Assembly: GCF_014058425.1 (NCBI RefSeq) | Contig: NZ_CP049366.1 | Span: forward strand, 1,178,001 to 1,242,000 | Length of the DNA: 64,000 bases | Origin: Companilactobacillus pabuli | GTDB lineage: Bacteria; Bacillota; Bacilli; Lactobacillales; Lactobacillaceae | Reading direction: 5' to 3' | Part shown: positions 28,952 through 36,169 of the stretch, in pieces | Position numbering within the stretch: position 1 is the first letter of the stretch | Layout: each line of letters begins with the position of its first letter | Program-made: the position numbers and the translations under genes | Notes under the pieces: model-generated | What the model saw: the letters and a program-made list of their open reading frames with translations, nothing else | The model's database searches: none | What the model was told of the DNA's origin: nothing

Positions 28952-30179
28952 CTATCTCACCCGCTTTCTGACTAATTCGATCAGACAGTTTAACAAACGG
29001 CGAATAGATCAAAACATCTACTATTAGTAAAACTACGCCAAAAATCAAAGTAATCCAGTTACCATTAGTACCAATAAATGCTATCAACGGCCCCGGAGTC
29101 CCGACTGGAACAGGATAAGCAGCAATCGGCAACCAGTGCATCACTATAAACAAACTCGTCACTAACATATTAACCAATGGAACCAAAATAAACGGAACTA
29201 AAAAAACGGGGTTGAACAATATCGGAATTCCGAGCATCATTGGATAATGATTATTAAAAATTGCTGGAAAAATAGACCATTTTGACACATTACGATTCCG
29301 AGATTTCTTTGAAAAAATTAAAATTGCAATAATAAGTGCCAACATAACGCCGCTTCCACCAAAATTAGCGAAACTGTGAAAAATAGTAGTATCGGTGAAT
29401 TTATAAGGAACATTCCAAGAATTACCGGATTTTAGAGCTAAACTGAGATTAGCCATCGCTGGTGCATCAGTGAACGTAGGACTATTAGTAAACGGTCCTC
29501 CAACAGCCATCCATGACAGTAAATCAGTCAAAACACCCATTCCTAGTACGTAAAACAAAGCATTTAACTGCGTATGTTGCATAACAAAACTCGAAACGTA
29601 CGTTGGTATTTCAAGTTTTAAGATCATTGTTCCTAACAAATTAACTATTGCCGCCAAAAATATCACGATCAAAACGGGAAAAATAAACTTATACTTATCG
29701 TTGATTTGAGAATCATCAAAGAAAATCCACAATCGACCACAACCATACCCAACAATCAAAGCTAAAAGCATTCCTTCAGACATCATAAAACGACTAAAGT
29801 TTGGCAATCCCTCTGGCGTAGGTTGAAAAGAGATTATCAAGTATGCCAATAATCCGATAGCACCAGATTTTTCTCCTTCTTTTCCGTAGGCTTTAGTGAT
29901 GTAATACGCTGACCCGTAGGCTGCATACAAGGCAACCATATCAATCGTGCAATGAAAAATAACTCCCATGACCCAGTTCAATTCACTGTTATAAGGTAAC
30001 CACCATGGTATCCCAAACATTCTTGCCATATAACCATTTTTGGTTAGAAAAGTAAACTTAAGTACTTCCGCAAAACTACCTAATAACATTATTGGAAACA
30101 ATAAAGTCAAAGTATTGCGAATTGCATTAACAATCTTTGTATTACGCAACTTGGCTGAATAAAATAACATTTGCTCCAT
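28938..30179 (-). CDS. PTS lactose/cellobiose-family EIIC, orphan
   Basis: A 413-aa PTS permease domain of the lactose/cellobiose family with about ten membrane helices. It begins MEQMLFYSAKLRNTKIVNAI and contains the family block PILFNPVFLVPFILVPLVN and later PVPVGTPGPLIAFIGTNGN. No EIIB or EIIA domain is fused or adjacent; the nearest EIIB is the frameshifted one at 25177-25483. It needs partners elsewhere to function, or it is a leftover of a decayed system. The start has GAGGG 7 nt upstream. Confidence 0.87.
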   Translation of the reverse strand: MEQMLFYSAKLRNTKIVNAIRNTLTLLFPIMLLGSFAEVLKFTFLTKNGYMARMFGIPWWLPYNSELNWVMGVIFHCTIDMVALYAAYGSAYYITKAYGKEGEKSGAIGLLAYLIISFQPTPEGLPNFSRFMMSEGMLLALIVGYGCGRLWIFFDDSQINDKYKFIFPVLIVIFLAAIVNLLGTMILKLEIPTYVSSFVMQHTQLNALFYVLGMGVLTDLLSWMAVGGPFTNSPTFTDAPAMANLSLALKSGNSWNVPYKFTDTTIFHSFANFGGSGVMLALIIAILIFSKKSRNRNVSKWSIFPAIFNNHYPMMLGIPILFNPVFLVPFILVPLVNMLVTSLFIVMHWLPIAAYPVPVGTPGPLIAFIGTNGNWITLIFGVVLLIVDVLIYSPFVKLSDRISQKAGEIDEKL

Positions 30180-30294
30180 GTTTATCCCTCACATGAAATT
30201 AACAATATTTATTGTAATTACTCGCCTATTATTGCCCTATTTGTTATTTTTATCTATCAAAAATAGATAATATTTAAAATAAAATGTTTAAAAT

Positions 30295-30996
30295 TTACTT
30301 TTTTATATTAAATTGTGAATCTCCTGGCAAAGATAATAATTCTGGTTTGCCGTAATAGTAGCCTTGGCGTAAATTAATTCCCAAATCGCTACTCATTTTG
30401 GCATCCTCATCATCTTCAATTCCTTCCAAAATCAAGCGTTGTCCGTATTCTTGACTAATTCCTTGCCACATAATCAATTTTTTTTGTAAATCAGGATCTT
30501 CATTTTGTGAATTGAAATTTTGAAGAGCAAACTTTAATTCCGAGGCCATTGGCAAAAAACATCTGATTGCTTCCAAACTGTTATCACCAGTACCAACATC
30601 GTCCAAAGAAATTTGCATCCCATGTTCCATAAACTTTCTTAAATGTGGAATCAAAAAAGCATCGGAATACTTCTTAGGTCCTTTTTCTTCAGTCAATTCA
30701 ACAACTACCTTCGTCGGAAATAATTGCAATTGACTTTGAATGATAGCATCTTCCATTCTCGTATCGACTAATTGTTCACGATTAACGTTGACTGAACAAT
30801 AATCTACTTTTAGGCCTAGGATTTTAGTCGTAGCAATCAGTAATTTCGAAGTCGTTTCAGTGCTGATTTCGGAAAACGATTTAGGCAATCTCCATCCTTC
30901 AGGAGTAAGCTGTTTGATTAACAACTCATAGCCAAAAATAGTATTTGTTTTTACATCAATTTGTGGTTGTACAAAATAACGATAAATTTTATCCAT
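30295..30996 (-). CDS. Standalone EAL-domain protein (c-di-GMP phosphodiesterase-like)
   Basis: A 233-aa cytosolic protein that is a bare EAL domain. Catalytic positions can be matched: Glu24 in GYELL (the EAL motif reads ELL), Asn in CSVNVN, Glu in VVELTE, the DDVGTG loop with both Asp, Lys in SELKFALQ, Glu in LILEGIED and Gln in LRQGYYYGKP. All the usual metal and catalytic residues appear present, so activity is plausible. It has no sensory or GGDEF domain. Cyclic-di-GMP signalling is sparse in lactobacilli, so this is noteworthy. It is transcribed alone, divergent to the NADH oxidase-like gene. Confidence 0.85.
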   Translation of the reverse strand: MDKIYRYFVQPQIDVKTNTIFGYELLIKQLTPEGWRLPKSFSEISTETTSKLLIATTKILGLKVDYCSVNVNREQLVDTRMEDAIIQSQLQLFPTKVVVELTEEKGPKKYSDAFLIPHLRKFMEHGMQISLDDVGTGDNSLEAIRCFLPMASELKFALQNFNSQNEDPDLQKKLIMWQGISQEYGQRLILEGIEDDEDAKMSSDLGINLRQGYYYGKPELLSLPGDSQFNIKK

Positions 30997-31018
30997 AATC
31001 TTATTTCTTCCTTATGTG

Positions 31019-31065
31019 TCAAAAACGATATATTTACTTTTTATATCAAAAACGTATATACTTTT
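31019..31065. repeat. Two direct repeats in the EAL/NADH oxidase intergenic region
   Basis: TCAAAAACG followed by an AT stretch and ACTTTT occurs twice, at 31019-31041 and 31046-31065, 27 nt apart, which is near 2.5 helical turns. It lies 23-70 nt upstream of the EAL start. It may be a tandem binding site for a regulator; low complexity reduces certainty. Confidence 0.4.
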
Positions 31066-31127
31066 AGTATAGTCCAATTAACGAAATAATTATATTTGGA
31101 TATTAAAAGAAAAGTCGTGATAATTTA

Positions 31128-32489
31128 ATGAAAATAGTCATAATTGGGTGTACCCATGCTGGCATTGCTGCAATTAATCAATGCTTAAAATATTATCCTG
31201 ACGCTACCATAACTGTCTACGAGCGTAATCGAAGTATCTCGTATTTGTCATGTGCAACCTATTTGCATATTGCTGGTTCCGTCAAAGATTTAAATGAAGC
31301 AATGTATGCCAATCCAGAGCAATTTATTAAAAAAGGTGTACAAATGCGAATGCAGCACGATGTTATCGAAATTGATAGCACAGCTCATACTATCTTGGCA
31401 CAAGATCTTCAAACAAAGGAATTCGTCCATGATAAATATGACAAATTAATTATGACGACTGGTTCCAAAACTACTATCCCCGTAATCCCAGGTATTGAAA
31501 GCACTAAAGTAATGCTTTGTAAAACTTGTGATCAGGCTCAGAAGCTTTACAAAGCATCAAAAAATGCCGAAACAATCGCTATTTTAGGAGGAGGATATTC
31601 CGGTGTTGAACTGGCCGAAGGTTATCTAAAATCCGGTCACCAAGTTATTCTCTTCCAACGTAAAAAACAATTATTAAACCAATATCTTGATACAACCATC
31701 GCTCAAAAAGTCAAAAAATTACTATTAGACAATAACGTCAAAGTAATGACTAATACTGTGGTGACTCGTTTTAACGAAACTGATGATGGCAAGATCCTAG
31801 TTAAAACTAATGTTGGTGACTACTCAGTCGATATGGTCACAATCACTCCTGGTGTCTTACCCCAAGCTGATTTACTCAAGGGACAAGTCAAGCTAGCCAA
31901 AAATGGTGCTATCATTACTAACGAATACATGCAATCATCTGACCCAAATATTTTTGCGGCCGGTGACGTTACCGAAGTTCATTACAATCCAACTCTTAAT
32001 TCCAAATATATTCCTTTAGCATCGCATGCTATTAGACAAGGTGCTTTGGCTGGAGCCAACATTCTTAACCCTAGGATAAAAACTATGGGTACTCAAGCTA
32101 CAACAGGTATGCTAGTATTTGGAAACACTGTTGCTAGTACTGGTCTGACTTTACACGAAGCTTTACATGAAAATTTCGATGCCCAAGAAGTCTTCTTTGA
32201 AAGCAACTATCGACCTGATTTTATGCCTACTAATGCTAAAATTAGTATTGAATTAGTTTATGATCGTAAATCACGTCAAATTCTAGGGGCCCAATTGATA
32301 AGTGAACATGAGGTCTCTCAATCGGCCAATACTATTTCAGTCGTTATTCAAAACAAAAACACCATCGATCAGTTAGCTTATCTCGACATGCTCTTCTCAC
32401 CTAATTTTGATGAACCATTCAATTATCTTAATTTGGTTGCCCAAAAAGCGGTCGATAAAGAATATCAATATTTAAAAAATCAAAAATAA
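31128..32489 (+). CDS. NADH oxidase / peroxidase-type flavoprotein disulfide reductase
   Basis: A 453-aa FAD- and NAD(P)H-dependent enzyme of the NADH oxidase/NADH peroxidase/CoA-disulfide reductase family. FAD-binding motif VIIGCTHAGIAA at the N-terminus; redox-active C42 in the SYLSCATYL block; NAD-binding GGGYSGVELAE (~155); second FAD contact FAAGDVTE (~281); dimerisation domain from ~330. It would reduce O2 (to water) or peroxide at a cysteine sulfenic acid. It runs into the small iron-sulfur-like gene 17 nt downstream, hinting at redox or metal stress. Oxidase versus peroxidase is not decidable from this alone. Confidence 0.87.
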   Translation: MKIVIIGCTHAGIAAINQCLKYYPDATITVYERNRSISYLSCATYLHIAGSVKDLNEAMYANPEQFIKKGVQMRMQHDVIEIDSTAHTILAQDLQTKEFVHDKYDKLIMTTGSKTTIPVIPGIESTKVMLCKTCDQAQKLYKASKNAETIAILGGGYSGVELAEGYLKSGHQVILFQRKKQLLNQYLDTTIAQKVKKLLLDNNVKVMTNTVVTRFNETDDGKILVKTNVGDYSVDMVTITPGVLPQADLLKGQVKLAKNGAIITNEYMQSSDPNIFAAGDVTEVHYNPTLNSKYIPLASHAIRQGALAGANILNPRIKTMGTQATTGMLVFGNTVASTGLTLHEALHENFDAQEVFFESNYRPDFMPTNAKISIELVYDRKSRQILGAQLISEHEVSQSANTISVVIQNKNTIDQLAYLDMLFSPNFDEPFNYLNLVAQKAVDKEYQYLKNQK

Positions 32490-32506
32490 TTTTTGAGGTT
32501 GCTTTA

Positions 32507-32860
32507 ATGAAATTAAATATCAAGCCACAAGCTAAAGAGTATTTAGCCAACAAAATTCCAACTAAAAGTAATTTACTTTTAACAACGACCGACGGAGCGA
32601 ATAACTACGCGAATAATAGTGCGACCTGTGCTTTAGTTTATAGTTTTCAACTAATTATTATCAATAAACCAGATTCAAAATTTTCGATTGCAGTTGACAA
32701 TAACGCCGGCTATCAAATTTGGATGAACCCTGCTGAAGAATATTTATTTAATGACGGTCTCAATCTAGATTTTTCACACGGTTCTTTAGTCCTTAGCGAC
32801 AATGGTGGTGTGATGGATTCAGCTGTTCCCGTTATTGATTGGCGCAATCTTGTAAAATAA
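32507..32860 (+). CDS. Iron-sulfur-cluster-biosynthesis-like protein (HesB-like), copy 1
   Basis: A 117-aa protein in the family annotated as iron-sulfur cluster biosynthesis (HesB/IscA-like fold). Blocks shared with the two paralogues at 35102 and 35680 include an N-terminal KLNIKPQAKEYL, a central LLLTTTDGANNY, and a C-terminal VIDWRN. It is the shortest copy: it ends just after DWRN and lacks the ~20-residue tail and final Cys of the others. A Cys (SATCAL) is kept in the middle where the others have GGSCAI. It follows the NADH oxidase gene after 17 nt, so is co-transcribed. The function of the family is not established. Confidence 0.72.
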   Translation: MKLNIKPQAKEYLANKIPTKSNLLLTTTDGANNYANNSATCALVYSFQLIIINKPDSKFSIAVDNNAGYQIWMNPAEEYLFNDGLNLDFSHGSLVLSDNGGVMDSAVPVIDWRNLVK

Positions 32861-32894
32861 AAGTCAGAACCCTAATTGGATTCTGACTTTTTTA
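32859..32894. terminator. Bidirectional terminator
   Basis: An 11-bp perfect stem (32859-32869 with 32881-32891) followed by TTT. It ends the NADH oxidase operon and the converging 94-aa gene. Confidence 0.78.
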
Positions 32895-33176
32895 ATCTAA
32901 ACCGGTTGGTAATTTTTGATGTGCTCGACCACGTGTACCTTCAATCGTAGCTTGATATAATGTATTCAAAGCCTCTGGCCCATGCAAGTGACCCATGCCC
33001 CAGAACTGTAATGACTTGTTGAGAGTTGCTGAAACTTGATGATAATCATTAGAACTCGATAATTGCTTACTTGCTTTATTCAAAATTTCCATTAAATCAG
33101 GATATTTTTTGATTTGCTTATCTTGAATAGCTGTTTTAATGGCTTGCATTAATGCTTGTTCCTTTGTTTCTGACAT
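32892..33176 (-). CDS. Small helical protein, possibly bacteriocin-immunity type
   Basis: A 94-aa, mostly helical, charged protein with no signal peptide or membrane segment. The pattern (KEQALMQAIKTAIQD, then LNKASKQLSSSNDYHQVSATLNKS, then HGPEALNTLYQATI) resembles the EntA-type immunity family, which are ~100-aa helical bundles protecting lactic acid bacteria from class II bacteriocins. No bacteriocin gene is seen nearby, so it would be an orphan immunity gene. The match is by eye only and could be wrong. GGGAGA precedes the ATG. Stands alone between a terminator and a divergent GNAT gene. Confidence 0.6.
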   Translation of the reverse strand: MSETKEQALMQAIKTAIQDKQIKKYPDLMEILNKASKQLSSSNDYHQVSATLNKSLQFWGMGHLHGPEALNTLYQATIEGTRGRAHQKLPTGLD

Positions 33177-33264
33177 TTTCCCATCTCCCTAATATTCATA
33201 GATTAACATTAAATTATTTATATTCCAATGACGCTCAACGCATATTCAAATAAAGGAGTTTTAA

Positions 33265-33879
33265 ATGACTAAAATCCAAATTAAAGAATTCAATCCCACA
33301 GATCTCGAAAAAGTCCGTCAATTTGCTACTACAGGCATGCAATTCGACAAATACATCGAGAATAAATTTGCCCTGTATTTCTACGGTAAAATAGTCGCGG
33401 AAATGGAATTAAAGAACTCCACTATTGCCTTAGGAGCTTACTTAGAAAACAAATTAGTTGGATTCATTTTTGCGAGAGTTAATTTTCAAAGATTAAAATA
33501 CTCCACTCTAAAGAGAAATCTAACCGTCAATTTAGGTAATAAGTTAATTAATCTTTTTGACAATGACGATATGGCAAAAACTTATGACCAAGCCAATCAA
33601 AGAATGCTCAAACGATTTATGAAAAACAAACCTGACGGTGAGATTACCTTCTTTGCTGTTGATTCTAATATCAAACACCAAGGCATCGGTACACAATTAC
33701 TCGAGGCATTAGAAAATAAACTTCAAAATCAACTAATCTATGTCTTCACTGATTCGAATTGTGATTATCAGTTTTATTTGAAAAGGGGATTTAAAATCTT
33801 TGATCAAATTGATGTCACTCTAGATGAAAAAGATTCAACACCGTTAACTTGTTTCCTATTATATAAAAATATTTTGTAA
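33265..33879 (+). CDS. GNAT-family N-acetyltransferase
   Basis: A 204-aa acetyl-CoA-dependent acetyltransferase. Motif A is clear at IKHQGIGTQLLEALE (~residues 136-150), with the Q/RxxGxG/A pattern as QGIGTQ; the preceding strand ITFFAVDSN and the following ANYxFYxKxGF-like YQFYLKRGFKIF are typical. The first ~100 residues are longer than minimal GNATs and probably shape the acceptor site. Start has AAAGGAG 7 nt upstream. Acceptor unknown; single gene with its own terminator. Confidence 0.87.
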   Translation: MTKIQIKEFNPTDLEKVRQFATTGMQFDKYIENKFALYFYGKIVAEMELKNSTIALGAYLENKLVGFIFARVNFQRLKYSTLKRNLTVNLGNKLINLFDNDDMAKTYDQANQRMLKRFMKNKPDGEITFFAVDSNIKHQGIGTQLLEALENKLQNQLIYVFTDSNCDYQFYLKRGFKIFDQIDVTLDEKDSTPLTCFLLYKNIL

Positions 33880-33885
33880 ATTAAA

Positions 33886-33918
33886 AAGCCAACTGGGAAA
33901 TCCCAATTGGTTTATTTT
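33886..33918. terminator. Bidirectional terminator
   Basis: Stem 33886-33897 with 33902-33913, one mismatch and one G-T pair, 4-nt loop, then T-rich sequence. Between convergent GNAT and muramidase genes. Confidence 0.72.
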
Positions 33919-34877
33919 TATCCAACAATATATTTAGCATCAACCCACTCGTTTGTAGCAACACGATGATAAGTAACACCATCGATAGTCTTTGTTTGAT
34001 CAGTTACCCAAGGAGTATTGTTGGCTAAGGCACGGTTAGTTATTGTCTTAGTACTGTTATTTTGAATGGCTACTAAAGGTACATAACTACCATTAGCATT
34101 ATTTACGCTAATTACTCCTTTTGAGGAAATTGCATTATTTGTCGAATTATTATTAGTTTGATTACTATTATCTACACTAACAGTTTGTGGTGCTTGATAA
34201 CTCGTAAAATAATTATCGTAAAGTTGAGAAACATCAAAATTACCATAACTACCATCGAATTGATAATGACTCGTCCATTGCCATCCATGAGCATTTGGAT
34301 ACCAATATTGATCAGTAGCGTCAGAAGGATAAGCGGCTATCCAACCTTTCTTGACTTGCATAACCAAATTGGCCCAAGAGCCCATCGTGTAAATATCAGA
34401 ACGATAACCATACTTTGCTACTTGATTGATGAAAGCAATGTTGCTTTGAGTATTTGTTTCTGGATTGTTATGTTGTTGTTCAGTACTTTCAACATCAGTT
34501 ACCAAAACAGCTCCCGCTGGCAATCCATCGGCTTTAGCAGTCTGAGCAGCAAAATCAGCTTCAGCAATAGCTTCGTTTACATTACTATAGTGAGCATAAT
34601 GATAACCATGAATATAAAGTCCAGCAGCTTGAGCCGTTTTAATATTGTTAGCTGCATAAGCATCCTTATAGGTAGTTCCTTCACTTATCTTAGTAACGGC
34701 AGCTTTTACACCATAATTATTATGCATATCTTGGAAGTTGGCGATTGTCATAGCTCCATTATGATTGGAGACATCGACCATATCCATACGTGCAGCATCA
34801 ACCGTGGTAACGCAGAAAAATAACGTTACTAGTGAAACAATTGTTGCAATAATTGCAGAAATTTTCTTCTTAGACAT
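33918..34877 (-). CDS. Secreted GH25 muramidase with SLAP-like module
   Basis: A 319-aa exported cell-wall hydrolase. Signal peptide ends near TTVDA/AR. The GH25 lysozyme domain (~30-230) opens with DMVDVSNHNG (Asp35) and has the catalytic DxE as VTDVES, with typical GLYIHGYHYAHY in between. After a Q/N/S-rich linker (~235-255) there is one SLAP-like wall-binding module: ITNRALANNTPWVTDQTK, then YHRVATNEWVDA to the end. It would cleave the MurNAc-GlcNAc bond of peptidoglycan in wall turnover or as an autolysin. It is a paralogue of the gene at 39036. Ribosome site GGGGGAG is 6-7 nt before ATG. Confidence 0.9.
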   Translation of the reverse strand: MSKKKISAIIATIVSLVTLFFCVTTVDAARMDMVDVSNHNGAMTIANFQDMHNNYGVKAAVTKISEGTTYKDAYAANNIKTAQAAGLYIHGYHYAHYSNVNEAIAEADFAAQTAKADGLPAGAVLVTDVESTEQQHNNPETNTQSNIAFINQVAKYGYRSDIYTMGSWANLVMQVKKGWIAAYPSDATDQYWYPNAHGWQWTSHYQFDGSYGNFDVSQLYDNYFTSYQAPQTVSVDNSNQTNNNSTNNAISSKGVISVNNANGSYVPLVAIQNNSTKTITNRALANNTPWVTDQTKTIDGVTYHRVATNEWVDAKYIVG

Positions 34878-34966
34878 AATTCTCCCCCTATAACAAAAAA
34901 ATTATTTATTTAAAGTATACCCTCTTTATCGTTGATATAATGGGATTTTCACAAAGCTTAAGAACA

Positions 34967-35050
34967 ATATAATAATTATTTCAGTCATTTAAGTTGTGCA
35001 CAACCAATTTACGTGATATAGTATTAACTGTAATAAAGATTGTACACAAC
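34967..35050 (+). promoter_or_regulatory. Promoter of iron-sulfur-like gene with Fur/PerR-like box and inverted repeats
   Basis: ATATAATAATTATTT (34967-34981) matches the PerR-box consensus TTATAATNATTATAA at 11 of 14 positions. GTTGTGCACAAC (34993-35004) is a perfect palindrome that overlaps a -35 TTGTGC (34994-34999); a 17-nt spacer leads to an extended -10 TGATATAGT (-10 TATAGT at 35017-35022). A variant of the palindrome, TTGTACACAAC, recurs at 35040-35050, and the wider AAGTTGTGCACAA/TTGTACACAACTT arms form an imperfect inverted repeat around the promoter. Confidence 0.6.
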
Positions 35051-35101
35051 TTAATGTTTGGCAATCAATTAAATTTAGTTCCCGAAAGGATCTTATATAA
35101 A

Positions 35102-35512
35102 ATGAAAATCAATATTAAAGAAGAAACTCAAACATATTTAAAAAATAAAGAAGTTCCAACAAATGCCAAAATGATTCTAACAACTGACGATGGTTCAAAT
35201 AAATACTCAAGCCTTGGTGGTAGTTGTGCTATCGGTGATAAATTCCAAATCGTTATTTTAAAGGATGATGATCCTAATTACACAATCGACTTAGAAAATG
35301 ACGCTGGTCTTGATCTTAAGACTTCCCCATCTGATGCTGACTTATTAGGTAATGGTCTTAACATTTCCGTATGGCACAATGCTTTAGCTCTTAAAGATAA
35401 TTCTGGTATTCTTGATGGTTCACTAGCCGTTGTTGATTGGAGAAATGTTAAACCCGAAACTGCACAAGAACGCCGCGACAAAATGATTAAACTTGGTGAT
35501 CAAATCTGTTAA
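35102..35512 (+). CDS. Iron-sulfur-cluster-biosynthesis-like protein, copy 2
   Basis: A 136-aa cytosolic protein of the same HesB-like family as the copies at 32507 and 35680. Blocks: KINIKEETQTYL at the start, ILTTDDGSNKYSSLGGSCAIG (~25-45, with a conserved Cys), DWRNVKPETAQERR near 115-128, and a C-terminal GDQIC ending in Cys. The Cys pair (middle and last residue) might bind metal or an iron-sulfur cluster. Start is ATG 35102, with GAAAGGATC upstream identical in layout to copy 3; an upstream reading from 34994 crosses the promoter and is rejected. DNA identity with copy 3 is high, pointing to a tandem duplication. Confidence 0.75.
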   Translation: MKINIKEETQTYLKNKEVPTNAKMILTTDDGSNKYSSLGGSCAIGDKFQIVILKDDDPNYTIDLENDAGLDLKTSPSDADLLGNGLNISVWHNALALKDNSGILDGSLAVVDWRNVKPETAQERRDKMIKLGDQIC

Positions 35513-35612
35513 TCAATTTATGGTTAATTTACTAAATATCAAAAATATATTTTGTTTTATTGAGCTGATAATTTGCAAGAATTCACAATATGCTGTAACT
35601 TAAAGAGCGTAA

Positions 35613-35649
35613 TGAGAATGATTGTAAACTAATCAGTGTTGCACAATTC
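35613..35649 (+). promoter_or_regulatory. Fur-like box and GTTGCACAA element before copy 3
   Basis: TGAGAATGATTGTAA (35613-35627) matches the 7-1-7 Fur-family core TGATAATNATTATCA at 11-12 of 14 positions. GTGTTGCACAATTC (35636-35649) is a diverged form of the palindrome upstream of copy 2. A -35 TTGCAA, 17-nt spacer and TAACTT lie just upstream (35573-35601), placing the box directly after the start point. Confidence 0.55.
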
Positions 35650-35679
35650 AAATTATTGTAACGGAAAGGATCTTAATTT

Positions 35680-36087
35680 ATGAAAATTAATATTAAAGAC
35701 GATGCACAAAAATACTTAGCTGATAAAATCCCAGCAGGAAGCACAATGATCTTGACTACCGATGATGGTTCAAACAAGTACTCAAGTCTTGGTGGTAGCT
35801 GTGCTATTGGTGATAAATTTCAACTAGTTATTCTTAATGAAAATGATCCTAAATATACTGTTCCGATCGAAAATAATGCTGGCTACAAACTAGCTACTGA
35901 ACCTCAATATACAGACTTCTTTACTGCTGGTCTTAACATTTCCCTATGGCACAATGCTTTAGCTCTTAAAGACAACTCAGGTATCTTAGATGGTGCCCTT
36001 TCAGTTGTTGACTGGAGAAATGTTAAACCTGAAACCGCTGAAGAACGTCGTCAAAAGATGGAAAAACTTGGCGACCAAATCTGCTAA
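35680..36087 (+). CDS. Iron-sulfur-cluster-biosynthesis-like protein, copy 3
   Basis: A 135-aa protein, nearly the same over long stretches as copy 2: KINIKDDAQKYL at the start, ILTTDDGSNKYSSLGGSC, SLWHNALALKDNSGILDG, DWRNVKPETAEERR, ending GDQIC. The ribosome site AAAGGATC and the 167-nt upstream region are also related to those of copy 2. Each copy has its own promoter, so the pair is not simply one operon. Role inferred as metal or iron-sulfur handling because of the family name, the Cys residues and the Fur-like box upstream; no direct proof. Confidence 0.75.
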   Translation: MKINIKDDAQKYLADKIPAGSTMILTTDDGSNKYSSLGGSCAIGDKFQLVILNENDPKYTVPIENNAGYKLATEPQYTDFFTAGLNISLWHNALALKDNSGILDGALSVVDWRNVKPETAEERRQKMEKLGDQIC

Positions 36088-36114
36088 TCATTTACTAAGA
36101 AATTCAAAAATACA

Positions 36115-36153
36115 TAAAAAAGGCCTCGATATCTACTTCGGTATCGGGGCCTT
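36115..36153. terminator. Bidirectional terminator
   Basis: A 12-bp stem (36120-36131 with 36142-36153, one G-T pair) with a T-run on the minus side. Between the iron-sulfur-like gene and the converging P-type ATPase gene. Confidence 0.8.
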
Positions 36154-36169
36154 ACTTTCTTTCCATTTA

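Noticed and set aside
30251-30268. Hairpin TATCTATCAAAAATAGATA as terminator of the EAL gene
   Set aside because: The stem is six A/T-rich pairs and no T-run follows on the minus strand.
32892-33176. Part of a bacteriocin operon
   Set aside because: No double-glycine leader peptide or bacteriocin transporter is nearby; at most an orphan immunity-like gene.
34994-35101. 36-codon extension of iron-sulfur-like copy 2
   Set aside because: It crosses the promoter and inverted repeats; the paralogue starts at the equivalent of 35102.
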